From: an uncultured Sphingomonas sp.
GTDB taxonomy: Bacteria > Pseudomonadota > Alphaproteobacteria > Sphingomonadales > Sphingomonadaceae
Reading direction: 5' to 3'
Assembly: GCA_913776045.1 (NCBI GenBank)
Contig: CAJYOI010000044.1
Span: forward strand, 1 to 64,000
DNA length: 64,000 nucleotides
A program made the position numbers and the translations under genes. This document shows, one piece after another, positions 1 through 7,717 of the stretch (position 1 is its first letter; every line of letters starts with the position of its first letter). The notes beneath the pieces are model-generated. The model saw only the letters and a program-made list of their open reading frames with translations, searched no databases and had not been told where the DNA came from.

Positions 1-903
1 GTCGACATCCGTGATCTGACGATCGACCGGGGCGGGCACATCGCACTGCTCGCCGGAGAGGTCGAGGATCTGACCCTTTCCCGCCTCACGATCGACACGA
101 TCCGCGACGGCATCGACCTCGACTGCGTGCGCCGCGCAAGCGTCGAGGGGTGCCGGGTAAACGCACCCAACGACGACGCGATCGTGCTGAAGACCAGCCT
201 TGGCCTCGGCCAGCGATCGGCCTGCGAGGATGTGAACATCCGCGACTGCACCGTCACCGGCTATGATGCCGGTACGATGCTCGACGGTACGTTCGGCCGC
301 ACGCAGGATATCGCCCCTGATCGCGATCGGGTGACCGGGCGGATCAAGCTGGGCACCGAAAGCAACGGCGACTTCCGCCGCATCCGCGTGGAGGGCTGCC
401 GGTTCGAGCGCAGCCGCGGTCTCGCGATCGAAAGCGTCGATGGCGGGACCATTGAAGACGTGCACGTCGCGGGCGTGACGATGGACGAGGTCACCACCGC
501 GCCGTTGTTTCTGCGCCTCGGCGCACGGCTACGCGGGCCGGAGGGCACGACACCCGGTGCGATACGGGGGGTGGCGATCGATGGGCTCAGCGCGGCCGGT
601 ATCGACCCGCGCTTCGCCGCGACGATCGCCGGGATACCGGGGCACGCGATCGAGGACGTCCGGCTGTCGGACGTCGCGCTGCACTATGCCGGTGCGATCG
701 ACTCCGTGCCCGCCGACCCGCCCGAACTGGCGGATGCCTATCCCGAGCCGAGCATGTTCGGCCCGAGCCCGGCCTGGGGCCTGTGGGCGCGGCATGTGCG
801 GGGGCTGAACATACGGGGCCTGCGGCTGTCGCGCGATGGCGAGGACAGCCGGCCGCGGGTCAGGCTGGACGATGCGGAGGCGACTGGGTCGGACTTCACC
901 TGA
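1..903 (+). CDS. Glycoside hydrolase family 28 (polygalacturonase-like) protein, 5' end missing
   Basis: C-terminal 300 residues of a right-handed beta-helix protein. The open frame continues through the left edge, so the start is outside the window. GH28 enzymes hydrolyse galacturonan or rhamnogalacturonan backbones. The short DGIDLDC segment and, about 20 residues later, the PNDDAIVLK segment match the paired-aspartate active-site motifs of GH28. A later GTESNGDF stretch fits bacterial GH28 members. The rest is repeated short strands with alternating hydrophobic residues, as expected for helix rungs. Downstream lie RhaM, GH35 and GH105 genes, which fits pectin side-chain breakdown. The substrate (polygalacturonate or rhamnogalacturonan) cannot be settled from this fragment. 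Confidence 0.8.
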   Translation, partial: VDIRDLTIDRGGHIALLAGEVEDLTLSRLTIDTIRDGIDLDCVRRASVEGCRVNAPNDDAIVLKTSLGLGQRSACEDVNIRDCTVTGYDAGTMLDGTFGRTQDIAPDRDRVTGRIKLGTESNGDFRRIRVEGCRFERSRGLAIESVDGGTIEDVHVAGVTMDEVTTAPLFLRLGARLRGPEGTTPGAIRGVAIDGLSAAGIDPRFAATIAGIPGHAIEDVRLSDVALHYAGAIDSVPADPPELADAYPEPSMFGPSPAWGLWARHVRGLNIRGLRLSRDGEDSRPRVRLDDAEATGSDFT

Positions 904-904
904 C

Positions 905-1003
905 ATCCGCATTCCCGCGAAGGCGGGAATCCTTTCTGGCTGACCCTCGGAGCAAGCCACCCGAGCCAGCGCCACTTTATTCCTGCCTTCGCGGGAATGA
1001 CGG
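905..1003. repeat. Pair of inverted REP-like palindromes
   Basis: Two copies of a palindrome of the type ATTCCCGCGAAGGCGGGAAT, at 911-930 and 979-998, lie in opposite orientation about 50 bases apart. The same unit recurs as pairs near 50421 and 60119. Placement between two genes and the paired layout are typical of REP/BIME elements. No transposase is nearby. Confidence 0.8.
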
Positions 1004-1013
1004 CGGTTGGGGT

Positions 1014-1042
1014 TTGACCCTCGCCACGACAAACGCTACCAT
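1014..1042 (+). promoter_or_regulatory. Possible promoter of the rhaM-GH35-GH105 operon
   Basis: TTGACC (1014-1019), a 17-base spacer and TACCAT (1037-1042). The same TTGnCC/A, 17 bases, TACCAT arrangement is seen before the FAH-family gene at 14476-14504. Read by eye only. Confidence 0.35.
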
Positions 1043-1081
1043 ATCCTGCATAATCATCCCACATGGTGGGCAGGAGGGGCC

Positions 1082-1399
1082 GTGACGACAACCCATGCTT
1101 TCCGGATGCAGCTGAAACCGGGCGTGGTTGCCGAATACAAGGCCCGCCACGATGCGATCTGGCCGGAGCTTGCCGAATTGCTGCACGACAGCGGCATCCG
1201 CGATTATTCGATCTTCCTCGACGCGGAAAGCGGCGCACTGTTCGCGGTGCTGAAGCTGACGCCCGACAGCAACCGCGACGCGCTGCCGAACCATCCGGTC
1301 ATGCGCAAATGGTGGGATTACATGGCGCCGCTGATGGAGGTCGAACCCGACAACAAGCCCAAGGAATGGCCACTCACGCCATTGTTCCACCTCGCATGA
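1082..1399 (+). CDS. rhaM: L-rhamnose mutarotase
   Basis: Interconverts alpha and beta anomers of L-rhamnose in the cytoplasm. The 105-residue length is the family norm. Visible family features are the N-terminal KPGVVAEYKARHDAIWPEL block, a central DYSIFLD segment and the C-terminal MRKWWDYM region. The GTG at 1082 is chosen because an AGGAGGGG ribosome site sits just upstream and because the family begins here; the frame stays open upstream but that part does not look like protein. The stop overlaps the next start as ATGA, so it is co-translated with the GH35 gene. Its presence implies that L-rhamnose is released from rhamnogalacturonan, although no rhamnose isomerase, kinase or aldolase is in the window. 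Confidence 0.92.
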   Translation: MTTTHAFRMQLKPGVVAEYKARHDAIWPELAELLHDSGIRDYSIFLDAESGALFAVLKLTPDSNRDALPNHPVMRKWWDYMAPLMEVEPDNKPKEWPLTPLFHLA

Positions 1400-4374
1400 T
1401 GCGCGCCGCCCTCCTCGCCGCCGCGAGCCTGATCGCGCTGCCCGCCCATGCGCAGGACGCCAGGCCGACCGCGAATTTTGCGGCCCCCGTGAAGACCTTC
1501 GGCCGCGTGTCCTACGACGCGCGCTCGCTGATGATCGACGGCCAGCGCAAGGTGATCTGGTCGAGCGAGATGCACGCGTTCCGCCTGCCCAGCCCCGACC
1601 TGTGGCGCGACGTATTGCAGAAGATGAAGGCCAGCGGCTTCAACACCGTCGCCTTCTATTTCGACTGGGGCTTCCACAGCCCGAAGCGCGGAGTCTACGA
1701 CTTCAGCGGTATCCGCGACATCGACCGGTTGCTGACGATGGCGGAGGAGGAAGGCCTCTACGTCATGACCCGCGCCGGGCCGTATGTGAACGCCGAGCTG
1801 ACGCGCGGCGGCTTCCCCGGCTGGCTGGTCAACCAGCGCAGCCGCGCGCGCACCGACGACCCCGACTACATGGCCGCCGCTGACGAATGGCTGACCCAGG
1901 TCCACGCGATCATCGCGCGTCACCAGATCAACGGCGACGGCAAGGGCCACCGCGGGAACGTGATCCTGCACCAGATCGAGAACGAACTGGCGCTGACCAC
2001 CCCGTCGCAGCGCCGCTACATGGACCATCTGTATGCCAAGGCGCGCGCCGACGGCATCAATGTGCCCATCTTCCACAACGACCAGGGCCGCAACGGCTAT
2101 TGGGTGCCCGAGGACAGCACGGTCGAGAAGGTCGTCCACGGCCCGAACGACATGTACGCCTTCGACGGCTATCCCGGCGGCACCTGCACCGTCGGCGGCA
2201 AGGTGACGCGCGGGTCGGCGGCGCCCGACTGGGGTTTCTACGGCCCCGGCGGCGCGAAGGGCGGCGCGTCGGCCAGCCCGAATACGCCGGGCTTCCTGGC
2301 CGAGTTCGGCGGCGGCTGGTTCGATTATTGGGGATCGAACGGCGGGTATGAATGCAACGCCCGCCAGCGCGGCAAGCGCTTCCAGCGGGTGTTCTACGGC
2401 ACGAATCTCGCCAACGGCATCGGCATCCAGAGCTTCTACATGGGCTTCGGGGGGACGAGCTGGGGCTGGCTGCCCGCGCCGGTCGTCTTCGCCAGCTATG
2501 ATTACGGATCGGCGATCTCGGAAACGCGGGAGGTCCGCGAGAAGGCCGAGGAGCTGAAGCAGCTGGGCGGCCTGATCCGCGCCGTGCCCGATCTTGCCGG
2601 CATGATCCCGGCGGGCGCGCCGACGATCTCGTCGCCGAACATCCAGGTCTATCACAACAAGTCGCCAGAAACCGACGCCCGCTTCCTGATGGTGACGCAC
2701 AAGCCGTCGAACGGGCAGACCGACGATCGCTTCACCGTGACCGCCGATCTGCCCGACGGACGCTACACGCTGCCGATGCGGCTCAACGGCTTCGATGCGA
2801 AGTGGCTGGTCGCGGGGGTGAACCTGGGCGGGCAGCGGCTCGTCTATTCGACGTCCGAACTTCAGGCGCTGACCAAACATGCCGGTGGCGACCTGATGCT
2901 GCTCTACGGCCGCACGGGCGAAGCGGGTGAGACTGTGCTGCGCTACGCCGGCGAGCCGCGGGTGACCGTGCTCGACGGGCAGGTGACCTCCACTTTCGCG
3001 TCGAACGGTGATCTGAAACTCAGCTACACCCACGGCAGCCTCGCGCGCGTGCGCATTTCGGGCGGCGGGCGGCCGGACCTGACATTGCTGATCGGCGACG
3101 AGGCCGAGGGCGTTAAGTTCTGGCAGGAAGGCGACACGCTCGTCCGCGGGCCGGCGCTGGTGCGATCGGGCACGCTCAAGGGCGGCACGCTGGCGCTGAC
3201 CGGCGACACGCGCGGGGCCGAGCCGCTGGAGGTCTGGGCACCGGGCGCGGTGCGTCGTGTGACGTGGAACGGCGTCGCCGTGCCGACCCGCGTGGCCGGC
3301 GGTACGGTCGTCGCGACCAAGCCCCTGCCCGCCCCCGCCAGCTTCGTGCTGCCGGCGCTGACATGGCGCGCCGCACCGGGCTCGCCCGAGACGACACCCG
3401 GCTATGACGACGCCAAGTGGCAGGCGATCGACACCCGCGCCTATGCCAGCATCACCGCGCGGCCTGACGGCCAGCCGAACATGCTGATGGACGCGTACGG
3501 CTTCCACGAAGGCGACGTCTGGTATCGCGGCCGTTTCCAGGGCAGCGCAGCGGCCGAGCGTATCCAGATCTATTACGGCGCCGGCGGATCGGGGATGATT
3601 CAGGTCTTCCTCGACGGAAAGCTCGTCGGCGAACATGAGTTGCCCTCCGGCCTGCCCCGCCCGATCACCACCGGCACGGCGACCTTCGCGCTGCCCGACG
3701 CCGCGCGCGCGCTCGGCGAGCATGTGCTGAGCGTCATGCTGCGCAACAACGGCCACAACTGGGACCTCGACGCCGATGACTTCCACAAGGAAGCCCGCGG
3801 CATCGTCTCGGCCTCGGTCGAACCGCGTGTCGGCCCCAGCTTCTCGGTACCGATCGCGTGGAAGATCCAGGGCCGCGCCGGGGGCGAGGACCTGGCCGAC
3901 CCGGTGCGTGGGGTCGCCAATTCGGGCGGGCTCGACGGCGAACGCCGCGGCTGGCACCTGCCAGGCTTCGACGACAGCGCTTGGAAGGCGCCCGCCCCGA
4001 CCGCCGGCACGACCTGGTATCGGACCAGCTTCGACTTGGCGGTGCCCAAGGGGCAGGACGCGACGATCGGCCTGGCGTTCGGCGACACGACCAAGCCGCG
4101 TTCCAACGGCCGCTACCGGGTGTTGATGTTCGTCAACGGCTGGAACATGGGCCAGTTCGTCGCCCATATCGGCCCGCAGCGCATCTTTCCGGTGCCCGAA
4201 GGAATCCTCAACCACCGCGGACGCAATGCGATCGCGCTCGCGGTCACCTCCGACGGCGCGCCCGAAAACGCGCTCGAGGAGGTGAAGCTCGTCACCCTGC
4301 GCAACGTCCGCGGCGGTATCCCCGTCGCGCCCGTTGCCGCTCCCACCAAACCCAATGAACTCAAGGCAGACTGA
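1396..4374 (+). CDS. Secreted GH35 beta-galactosidase
   Basis: Predicted to remove terminal beta-galactose from galactan or arabinogalactan side chains in the periplasm or outside the cell. 992 residues. A Sec signal peptide is visible at residues 1-20 (ends PAHAQ). The GH35 TIM barrel occupies about residues 30-370, with the signature RAGPYVNAELTRGGFPGWL. The acid/base Glu is in IENE (about residue 197) and the nucleophile Glu in LAEFGGG (about residue 303), the spacing expected for the family. The long C-terminal part holds two beta-sandwich regions of the jelly-roll type seen in large GH35 enzymes. ATG at 1396 overlaps the rhaM stop; an ATG at 1399 is an equal alternative. The 3' end overlaps the GH105 start by one base. 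Confidence 0.92.
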   Translation: MMRAALLAAASLIALPAHAQDARPTANFAAPVKTFGRVSYDARSLMIDGQRKVIWSSEMHAFRLPSPDLWRDVLQKMKASGFNTVAFYFDWGFHSPKRGVYDFSGIRDIDRLLTMAEEEGLYVMTRAGPYVNAELTRGGFPGWLVNQRSRARTDDPDYMAAADEWLTQVHAIIARHQINGDGKGHRGNVILHQIENELALTTPSQRRYMDHLYAKARADGINVPIFHNDQGRNGYWVPEDSTVEKVVHGPNDMYAFDGYPGGTCTVGGKVTRGSAAPDWGFYGPGGAKGGASASPNTPGFLAEFGGGWFDYWGSNGGYECNARQRGKRFQRVFYGTNLANGIGIQSFYMGFGGTSWGWLPAPVVFASYDYGSAISETREVREKAEELKQLGGLIRAVPDLAGMIPAGAPTISSPNIQVYHNKSPETDARFLMVTHKPSNGQTDDRFTVTADLPDGRYTLPMRLNGFDAKWLVAGVNLGGQRLVYSTSELQALTKHAGGDLMLLYGRTGEAGETVLRYAGEPRVTVLDGQVTSTFASNGDLKLSYTHGSLARVRISGGGRPDLTLLIGDEAEGVKFWQEGDTLVRGPALVRSGTLKGGTLALTGDTRGAEPLEVWAPGAVRRVTWNGVAVPTRVAGGTVVATKPLPAPASFVLPALTWRAAPGSPETTPGYDDAKWQAIDTRAYASITARPDGQPNMLMDAYGFHEGDVWYRGRFQGSAAAERIQIYYGAGGSGMIQVFLDGKLVGEHELPSGLPRPITTGTATFALPDAARALGEHVLSVMLRNNGHNWDLDADDFHKEARGIVSASVEPRVGPSFSVPIAWKIQGRAGGEDLADPVRGVANSGGLDGERRGWHLPGFDDSAWKAPAPTAGTTWYRTSFDLAVPKGQDATIGLAFGDTTKPRSNGRYRVLMFVNGWNMGQFVAHIGPQRIFPVPEGILNHRGRNAIALAVTSDGAPENALEEVKLVTLRNVRGGIPVAPVAAPTKPNELKAD

Positions 4375-5486
4375 TGGCAGCCCTTACCCACGACGTTCCG
4401 CGGCAGCTGGTCGCGGACAAGATCGACCTCCTCATGGACAACCTCGTCAACATCAAGGACGAGACGGGCGAATTCCTGCTCCACCTGGAGGACGGCCGCA
4501 TCATCGACACCAAGGGCTGGGCCGGCTGGGAATGGACCCACGGCGTCGGCCTGTTCGGCATGTGGCGCTATTTCGAGCAGACCGGTGACAGGAAAGCGCT
4601 CGACATCATAAAGCAGTGGTTCGCGGATCGCTTCGCGGAAGGCACGCCGACCAAGAACATCAACACGGTCGCGCCGTTTATCACGCTCGCCTACCTCTAC
4701 GAATATGAGCCGGACCCGAGCTACATCCCCTATCTCGACACCTGGTGCGAATGGCTGATGGCGCCGGACGGCCTGCCCAAGACCGAAGAGGGCGGGTTTC
4801 AGCACATCGTCTACAACGACGAGAATCCGGGCGAGATGTGGGACGACACGCTGATGATGAGCGTGCTGCCGCTGGCCAAGATCGGGCTCCTCTTGAACCG
4901 GCCGCATTATGTCGAGGAGGCGAAGCGCCAGTTCCTCGTCCACATCAAGTATCTGTTCGACCGAAAGACGGGTCTCTGGTTCCACGGCTGGGACTTCAAC
5001 GGCCGGCACAATTTCGCCGAAGCGCTGTGGGCCCGCGGCAATTGCTGGGTCACGATCGCGATTCCCGAGATCATCGAGATCCTGGATCTGCCGCAAGGCG
5101 ATGCCTTCCGCACCTTCCTGATCGACACGCTCGAAGCGCAGGTGAAGACGCTTGCCGAAACGCAGGACGGGAGCGGCCTGTGGCATACGCTGGTGATGGA
5201 TCCGTCGAGCTATCTCGAGGCATCGGCCACCGCAGGCTTCGCCTATGGCATCCTGAAGGGCGTGCGGAAGGGCTATCTGCCGCGCAAATATGAGGCGGTC
5301 GGGATCAAGGCGGTCAAGGGCGTGCTCGACAACATCGACGCGACCGGCGAGCTGCAGCAGGTCAGCTTCGGCACCGCGATGGGCGACAGCTTGCAATTCT
5401 ACAAGGATATCCGCCTGACCTCGATGCCCTATGGCCAGAGCCTCGCGATCTGCGCGCTGGGTGAGTTTCTGCGGACCTATATCTGA
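4374..5486 (+). CDS. GH105 unsaturated rhamnogalacturonyl hydrolase (YteR/RhiN type)
   Basis: Hydrates and cleaves the unsaturated uronic acid left at the non-reducing end after lyase action, releasing the neutral sugar next to it. 370 residues, no signal peptide, so probably cytoplasmic. An (alpha/alpha)6-barrel is suggested by regular Trp/Tyr-rich repeats. WDDTLMM (Asp about 157-158) corresponds to the catalytic-Asp motif of YteR. Later aromatic blocks (GLWFHGWDF, WARGNCW, GLWHTL) are typical of GH105. The start overlaps the GH35 stop by one base, giving a tight rhaM-GH35-GH105 operon. It could equally act on other unsaturated pectin oligomers. Confidence 0.9.
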   Translation: MAALTHDVPRQLVADKIDLLMDNLVNIKDETGEFLLHLEDGRIIDTKGWAGWEWTHGVGLFGMWRYFEQTGDRKALDIIKQWFADRFAEGTPTKNINTVAPFITLAYLYEYEPDPSYIPYLDTWCEWLMAPDGLPKTEEGGFQHIVYNDENPGEMWDDTLMMSVLPLAKIGLLLNRPHYVEEAKRQFLVHIKYLFDRKTGLWFHGWDFNGRHNFAEALWARGNCWVTIAIPEIIEILDLPQGDAFRTFLIDTLEAQVKTLAETQDGSGLWHTLVMDPSSYLEASATAGFAYGILKGVRKGYLPRKYEAVGIKAVKGVLDNIDATGELQQVSFGTAMGDSLQFYKDIRLTSMPYGQSLAICALGEFLRTYI

Positions 5487-5496
5487 TCCGATCCGT

Positions 5497-5516
5497 GCTC
5501 CCGCCTGCGCGGGAGC
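5497..5516. repeat. Perfect hairpin after the GH105 gene
   Basis: Eight-base perfect stem GCTCCCGC/GCGGGAGC with a CTGC loop, 10 bases after the GH105 stop. There is no T-run, so it is more likely a repeat unit or 3'-end protector than an intrinsic terminator. Confidence 0.5.
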
Positions 5517-5538
5517 GCGGTCATGCTATGAGGGGCCC

Positions 5539-6189
5539 ATGCCGATCGCGCCCGCAGACCTGATCCCCGCCCCCGCCGACGTCGTGCCGCTGTTCGTGAC
5601 CGAGGTGTATCGCACGAACTTCGGCGGCACGGCGCTCGATCCGCTGATCGACCGGCTGGACGCGGGTGCGCGGCGGCTGGCCGCTGCCGACACCGCCGGG
5701 CAGGCGTGGAGCGACCGCAACGGCTATCTGGGCTATACCTCCTACGACAGTTTCGACGTCGTGACGGATGCCGGGCCCGAGTTCGCCGACCTGACCGCGC
5801 TGCTCGACGTCCATGTCATGATCTATGCCCAGCTGCTGGAAATGGACCTGCGCGGCGAGGCGCCGCGGATGACGCGGAGCTGGGTCAACGTGCTGCACCC
5901 CGGCGGGGCGCATGGCGGGCATGTCCATCCGCACAGCATCGTGTCGGGCACGCTCTACCTCTCAGTCCCCGACGGCGCGAGCGCGCTGCAGTTCGAGGAC
6001 CCGCGCCACACCCGCATGATGCACGCCCCGATGCGCCGCCCCAGCGCCCGCGCCGACCGCCAGCCGGTCATGGCGATGGCCCCGGCGCGCGGTACGCTGA
6101 TGCTGTGGGAAAGCTGGCTGCGGCACGAGGTGCCGACCAACCGCGCCGGCGAAGAGCGGATTTCGATCAGCTTCAACTATGATTTGTGA
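5539..6189 (+). CDS. Putative 2OG-Fe(II) oxygenase (TIGR02466-like)
   Basis: 216-residue protein resembling the small 2-oxoglutarate/Fe(II)-dependent oxygenases of the TIGR02466 group, whose substrate is unknown. Three closely spaced histidines (HVHPHS, about residues 128-132) and a distal His in LRHEV (about 196), followed by a basic GEERISISFNY end, fit the double-stranded beta-helix metal and cosubstrate site. The ATG at 5539 follows an AGGGG ribosome site; upstream codons in frame look non-coding. It lies 52 bases after GH105 on the same strand, with a hairpin between, so it may be a separate unit. No link to pectin use is known. Confidence 0.75.
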   Translation: MPIAPADLIPAPADVVPLFVTEVYRTNFGGTALDPLIDRLDAGARRLAAADTAGQAWSDRNGYLGYTSYDSFDVVTDAGPEFADLTALLDVHVMIYAQLLEMDLRGEAPRMTRSWVNVLHPGGAHGGHVHPHSIVSGTLYLSVPDGASALQFEDPRHTRMMHAPMRRPSARADRQPVMAMAPARGTLMLWESWLRHEVPTNRAGEERISISFNYDL

Positions 6190-6207
6190 TCGCGACAGCG
6201 GTCCGAT

Positions 6208-6305
6208 CCCGTTCGTGCCGAGCGTGTCGAAGCACCGTACCTCGTGCCGCGAGCGGTACGCGGGCTTATCGCATAACGGTGCTTCGACAGGCTCGGCACG
6301 AACGG
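6208..6305. repeat. Long inverted repeat between convergent genes
   Basis: About 30-base arms, starting CCGTTCGTGCCGAGC and carrying a GTGTCGAAGCACCGT (left) or CTGTCGAAGCACCGT (reverse of right) core, differ at about one position and flank a loop of roughly 35 bases. It sits between the convergent oxygenase and PL22 genes. A shorter copy of the same family (TTCGTG...GCCTGTCGAAGC) is at 26929-26978, also between convergent genes. It may act as a transcription barrier. Confidence 0.75.
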
Positions 6306-6318
6306 ATTTGGGTCGCGG

Positions 6319-7623
6319 TTACTTCGCCTTCGCCAACTCCACCGCATAGACCTGCGCGGCGCCGTCGAAATTGCCGCGGAACACCGCCCATTTGCCGTCC
6401 GGCGTGAAGGTCATGTTCGGCTCCATGCGATAATCCTGCTTTCGCATATCGACGAGCTTCTCGCTGTCGAACGTCCCCGGCACGATCAGCTTGTCGGCAT
6501 TGTCCGCGTGGATGCCCGCGACATCGGGGATCGCCTTGGGCGTAAACAGGTACAGGTATTTCCCGTCCGGCGCCTTGGCGACCATCTCTGAATCACCACC
6601 GTCGCCCGAGAAGCGCTCGCCGTCACGCGTCTGGTTGAAGTGTACGGACCATTGGTTGCGGTCGAGGTTGTACCAGGTGCGCTTACCGGTCGCGAGTTCG
6701 TAGCCCGCCACCCAGAACACCTGTCCGCGCGGGGTCTGGAGGTCGTACCAGATCGTCTTGCCGTCGCTCGACCAGAATTCGTGGCCGGCGATCTCCATGT
6801 TCATGCGACGCTCGTGGACCAGCGTCTTGCCCGTCCCGTCGGCGCGGATCGTCCAGATGCGGTCGACGCGGTGCCAGGGGCCCTCGTGGCAGTACATGAT
6901 CTGCATCGGATCGGTCGGCGAGAACTGGATATGGTTCAGCCAGTCGGTCGACGCCGTCACGACTTTGCGCGCGCCGGTGCGGGTGTCGATGGTGAAGATC
7001 TCCATCGGCACGCCCGCGTCGAGCCGGCGGTTCATGTGAACCTCCTTGGCATCGGCATAGGTCATCGGGCGCCCGTCGGGCCAATTCTCGCGATAGTCGT
7101 TGACGCCGGGCGTATTCTCCTCGCCGTTGCCACGCGCGAGCGTGCCATCGGGCTTCAGCGGCACGACGGCGGTGGCGACCTGGCCCAGCAGCAGCGTCTC
7201 GTCGGCATTGATCGAGCCGATCCAGCCGCCCGGCACCGTCGCGATCTTGCGGATCTTGCCGGTGTCGGCGTCGGCGGCCATCACGTCGAACGGACGGCCG
7301 CTGTCGTCGCGGCCGCGGCTGGCGAAATAGACGTTGCGGGTCTTGTGCCCGGTGAACAGCAGCACCGCGCCGGGCTGGGTCACCAGCGGCTTGACGGCCC
7401 AGGTCTTCAGGTCGGCGATCATGATGCCTTTCGGCCCCAGGAACACCATCTTGTCGCCCTGCGGCAGATAGCTGTTCTGGTGGAAGTAGAGGTTGACCGA
7501 CCCGGGCTCGCGACTGACCTGGACGACGCGGTGGCCGGTCAGCGGATCGACCCATTCCTTCGCCGGCTGCGCTGCCACGGGCGCGGCCAGGGTGATCGCC
7601 GCAATGGCTGCCAGATACCGCAT
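6319..7623 (-). CDS. ogl: Oligogalacturonate lyase, PL22, with signal peptide
   Basis: Beta-eliminative cleavage of short oligogalacturonides, mainly digalacturonate, giving unsaturated monomers (EC 4.2.2.6). 434 residues from the ATG at 7623. The start is set by a signal peptide (MRYLAAIAAITLAAPVAAQ) and an upstream AGGAG; the frame remains open further upstream into the promoter region. A seven-bladed propeller with repeated TxxW/D blades, the WxDPxTGHRVVQVS opening, the CHEGPWHRVDRIW block and the NMEIAGHEFW block are characteristic of the family. Enterobacterial Ogl is cytoplasmic, so a signal peptide here points to periplasmic action. It is divergent from the GPH symporter gene across a 94-base intergenic region. 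Confidence 0.88.
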   Translation of the reverse strand: MRYLAAIAAITLAAPVAAQPAKEWVDPLTGHRVVQVSREPGSVNLYFHQNSYLPQGDKMVFLGPKGIMIADLKTWAVKPLVTQPGAVLLFTGHKTRNVYFASRGRDDSGRPFDVMAADADTGKIRKIATVPGGWIGSINADETLLLGQVATAVVPLKPDGTLARGNGEENTPGVNDYRENWPDGRPMTYADAKEVHMNRRLDAGVPMEIFTIDTRTGARKVVTASTDWLNHIQFSPTDPMQIMYCHEGPWHRVDRIWTIRADGTGKTLVHERRMNMEIAGHEFWSSDGKTIWYDLQTPRGQVFWVAGYELATGKRTWYNLDRNQWSVHFNQTRDGERFSGDGGDSEMVAKAPDGKYLYLFTPKAIPDVAGIHADNADKLIVPGTFDSEKLVDMRKQDYRMEPNMTFTPDGKWAVFRGNFDGAAQVYAVELAKAK

Positions 7624-7670
7624 GGTCACTCTCCTAACGCTTGCGCCTTTTCCACATAGCATGATAGCTG

Positions 7671-7690
7671 TCCATAATGTGGAGTAAAGG
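7671..7690. promoter_or_regulatory. Possible operator, site A
   Basis: TCCATAATGTGGAGTAAAG in the divergent PL22/symporter region. It shares CCATAATGT and a following GAGT with site B at 14501, allowing a one-base gap. It is the weakest of the three candidate sites for the GntR regulator at 16460. Confidence 0.25.
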
Positions 7691-7717
7691 CGCTTAGCCT
7701 TTCGGGGAGGGTGACGA

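Noticed and set aside
1063..1395. N-terminal extension of the GH35 frame over rhaM
   Set aside because: It overlaps the real rhaM frame and would hide the signal peptide at 1396.
1318..4215. A 965-codon open frame on the minus strand opposite the GH35 gene
   Set aside because: The translation is Arg/Gly/His/Ala-rich without any domain, mirrors the codon bias of the plus-strand GH35 gene, and the plus strand shows catalytic motifs.
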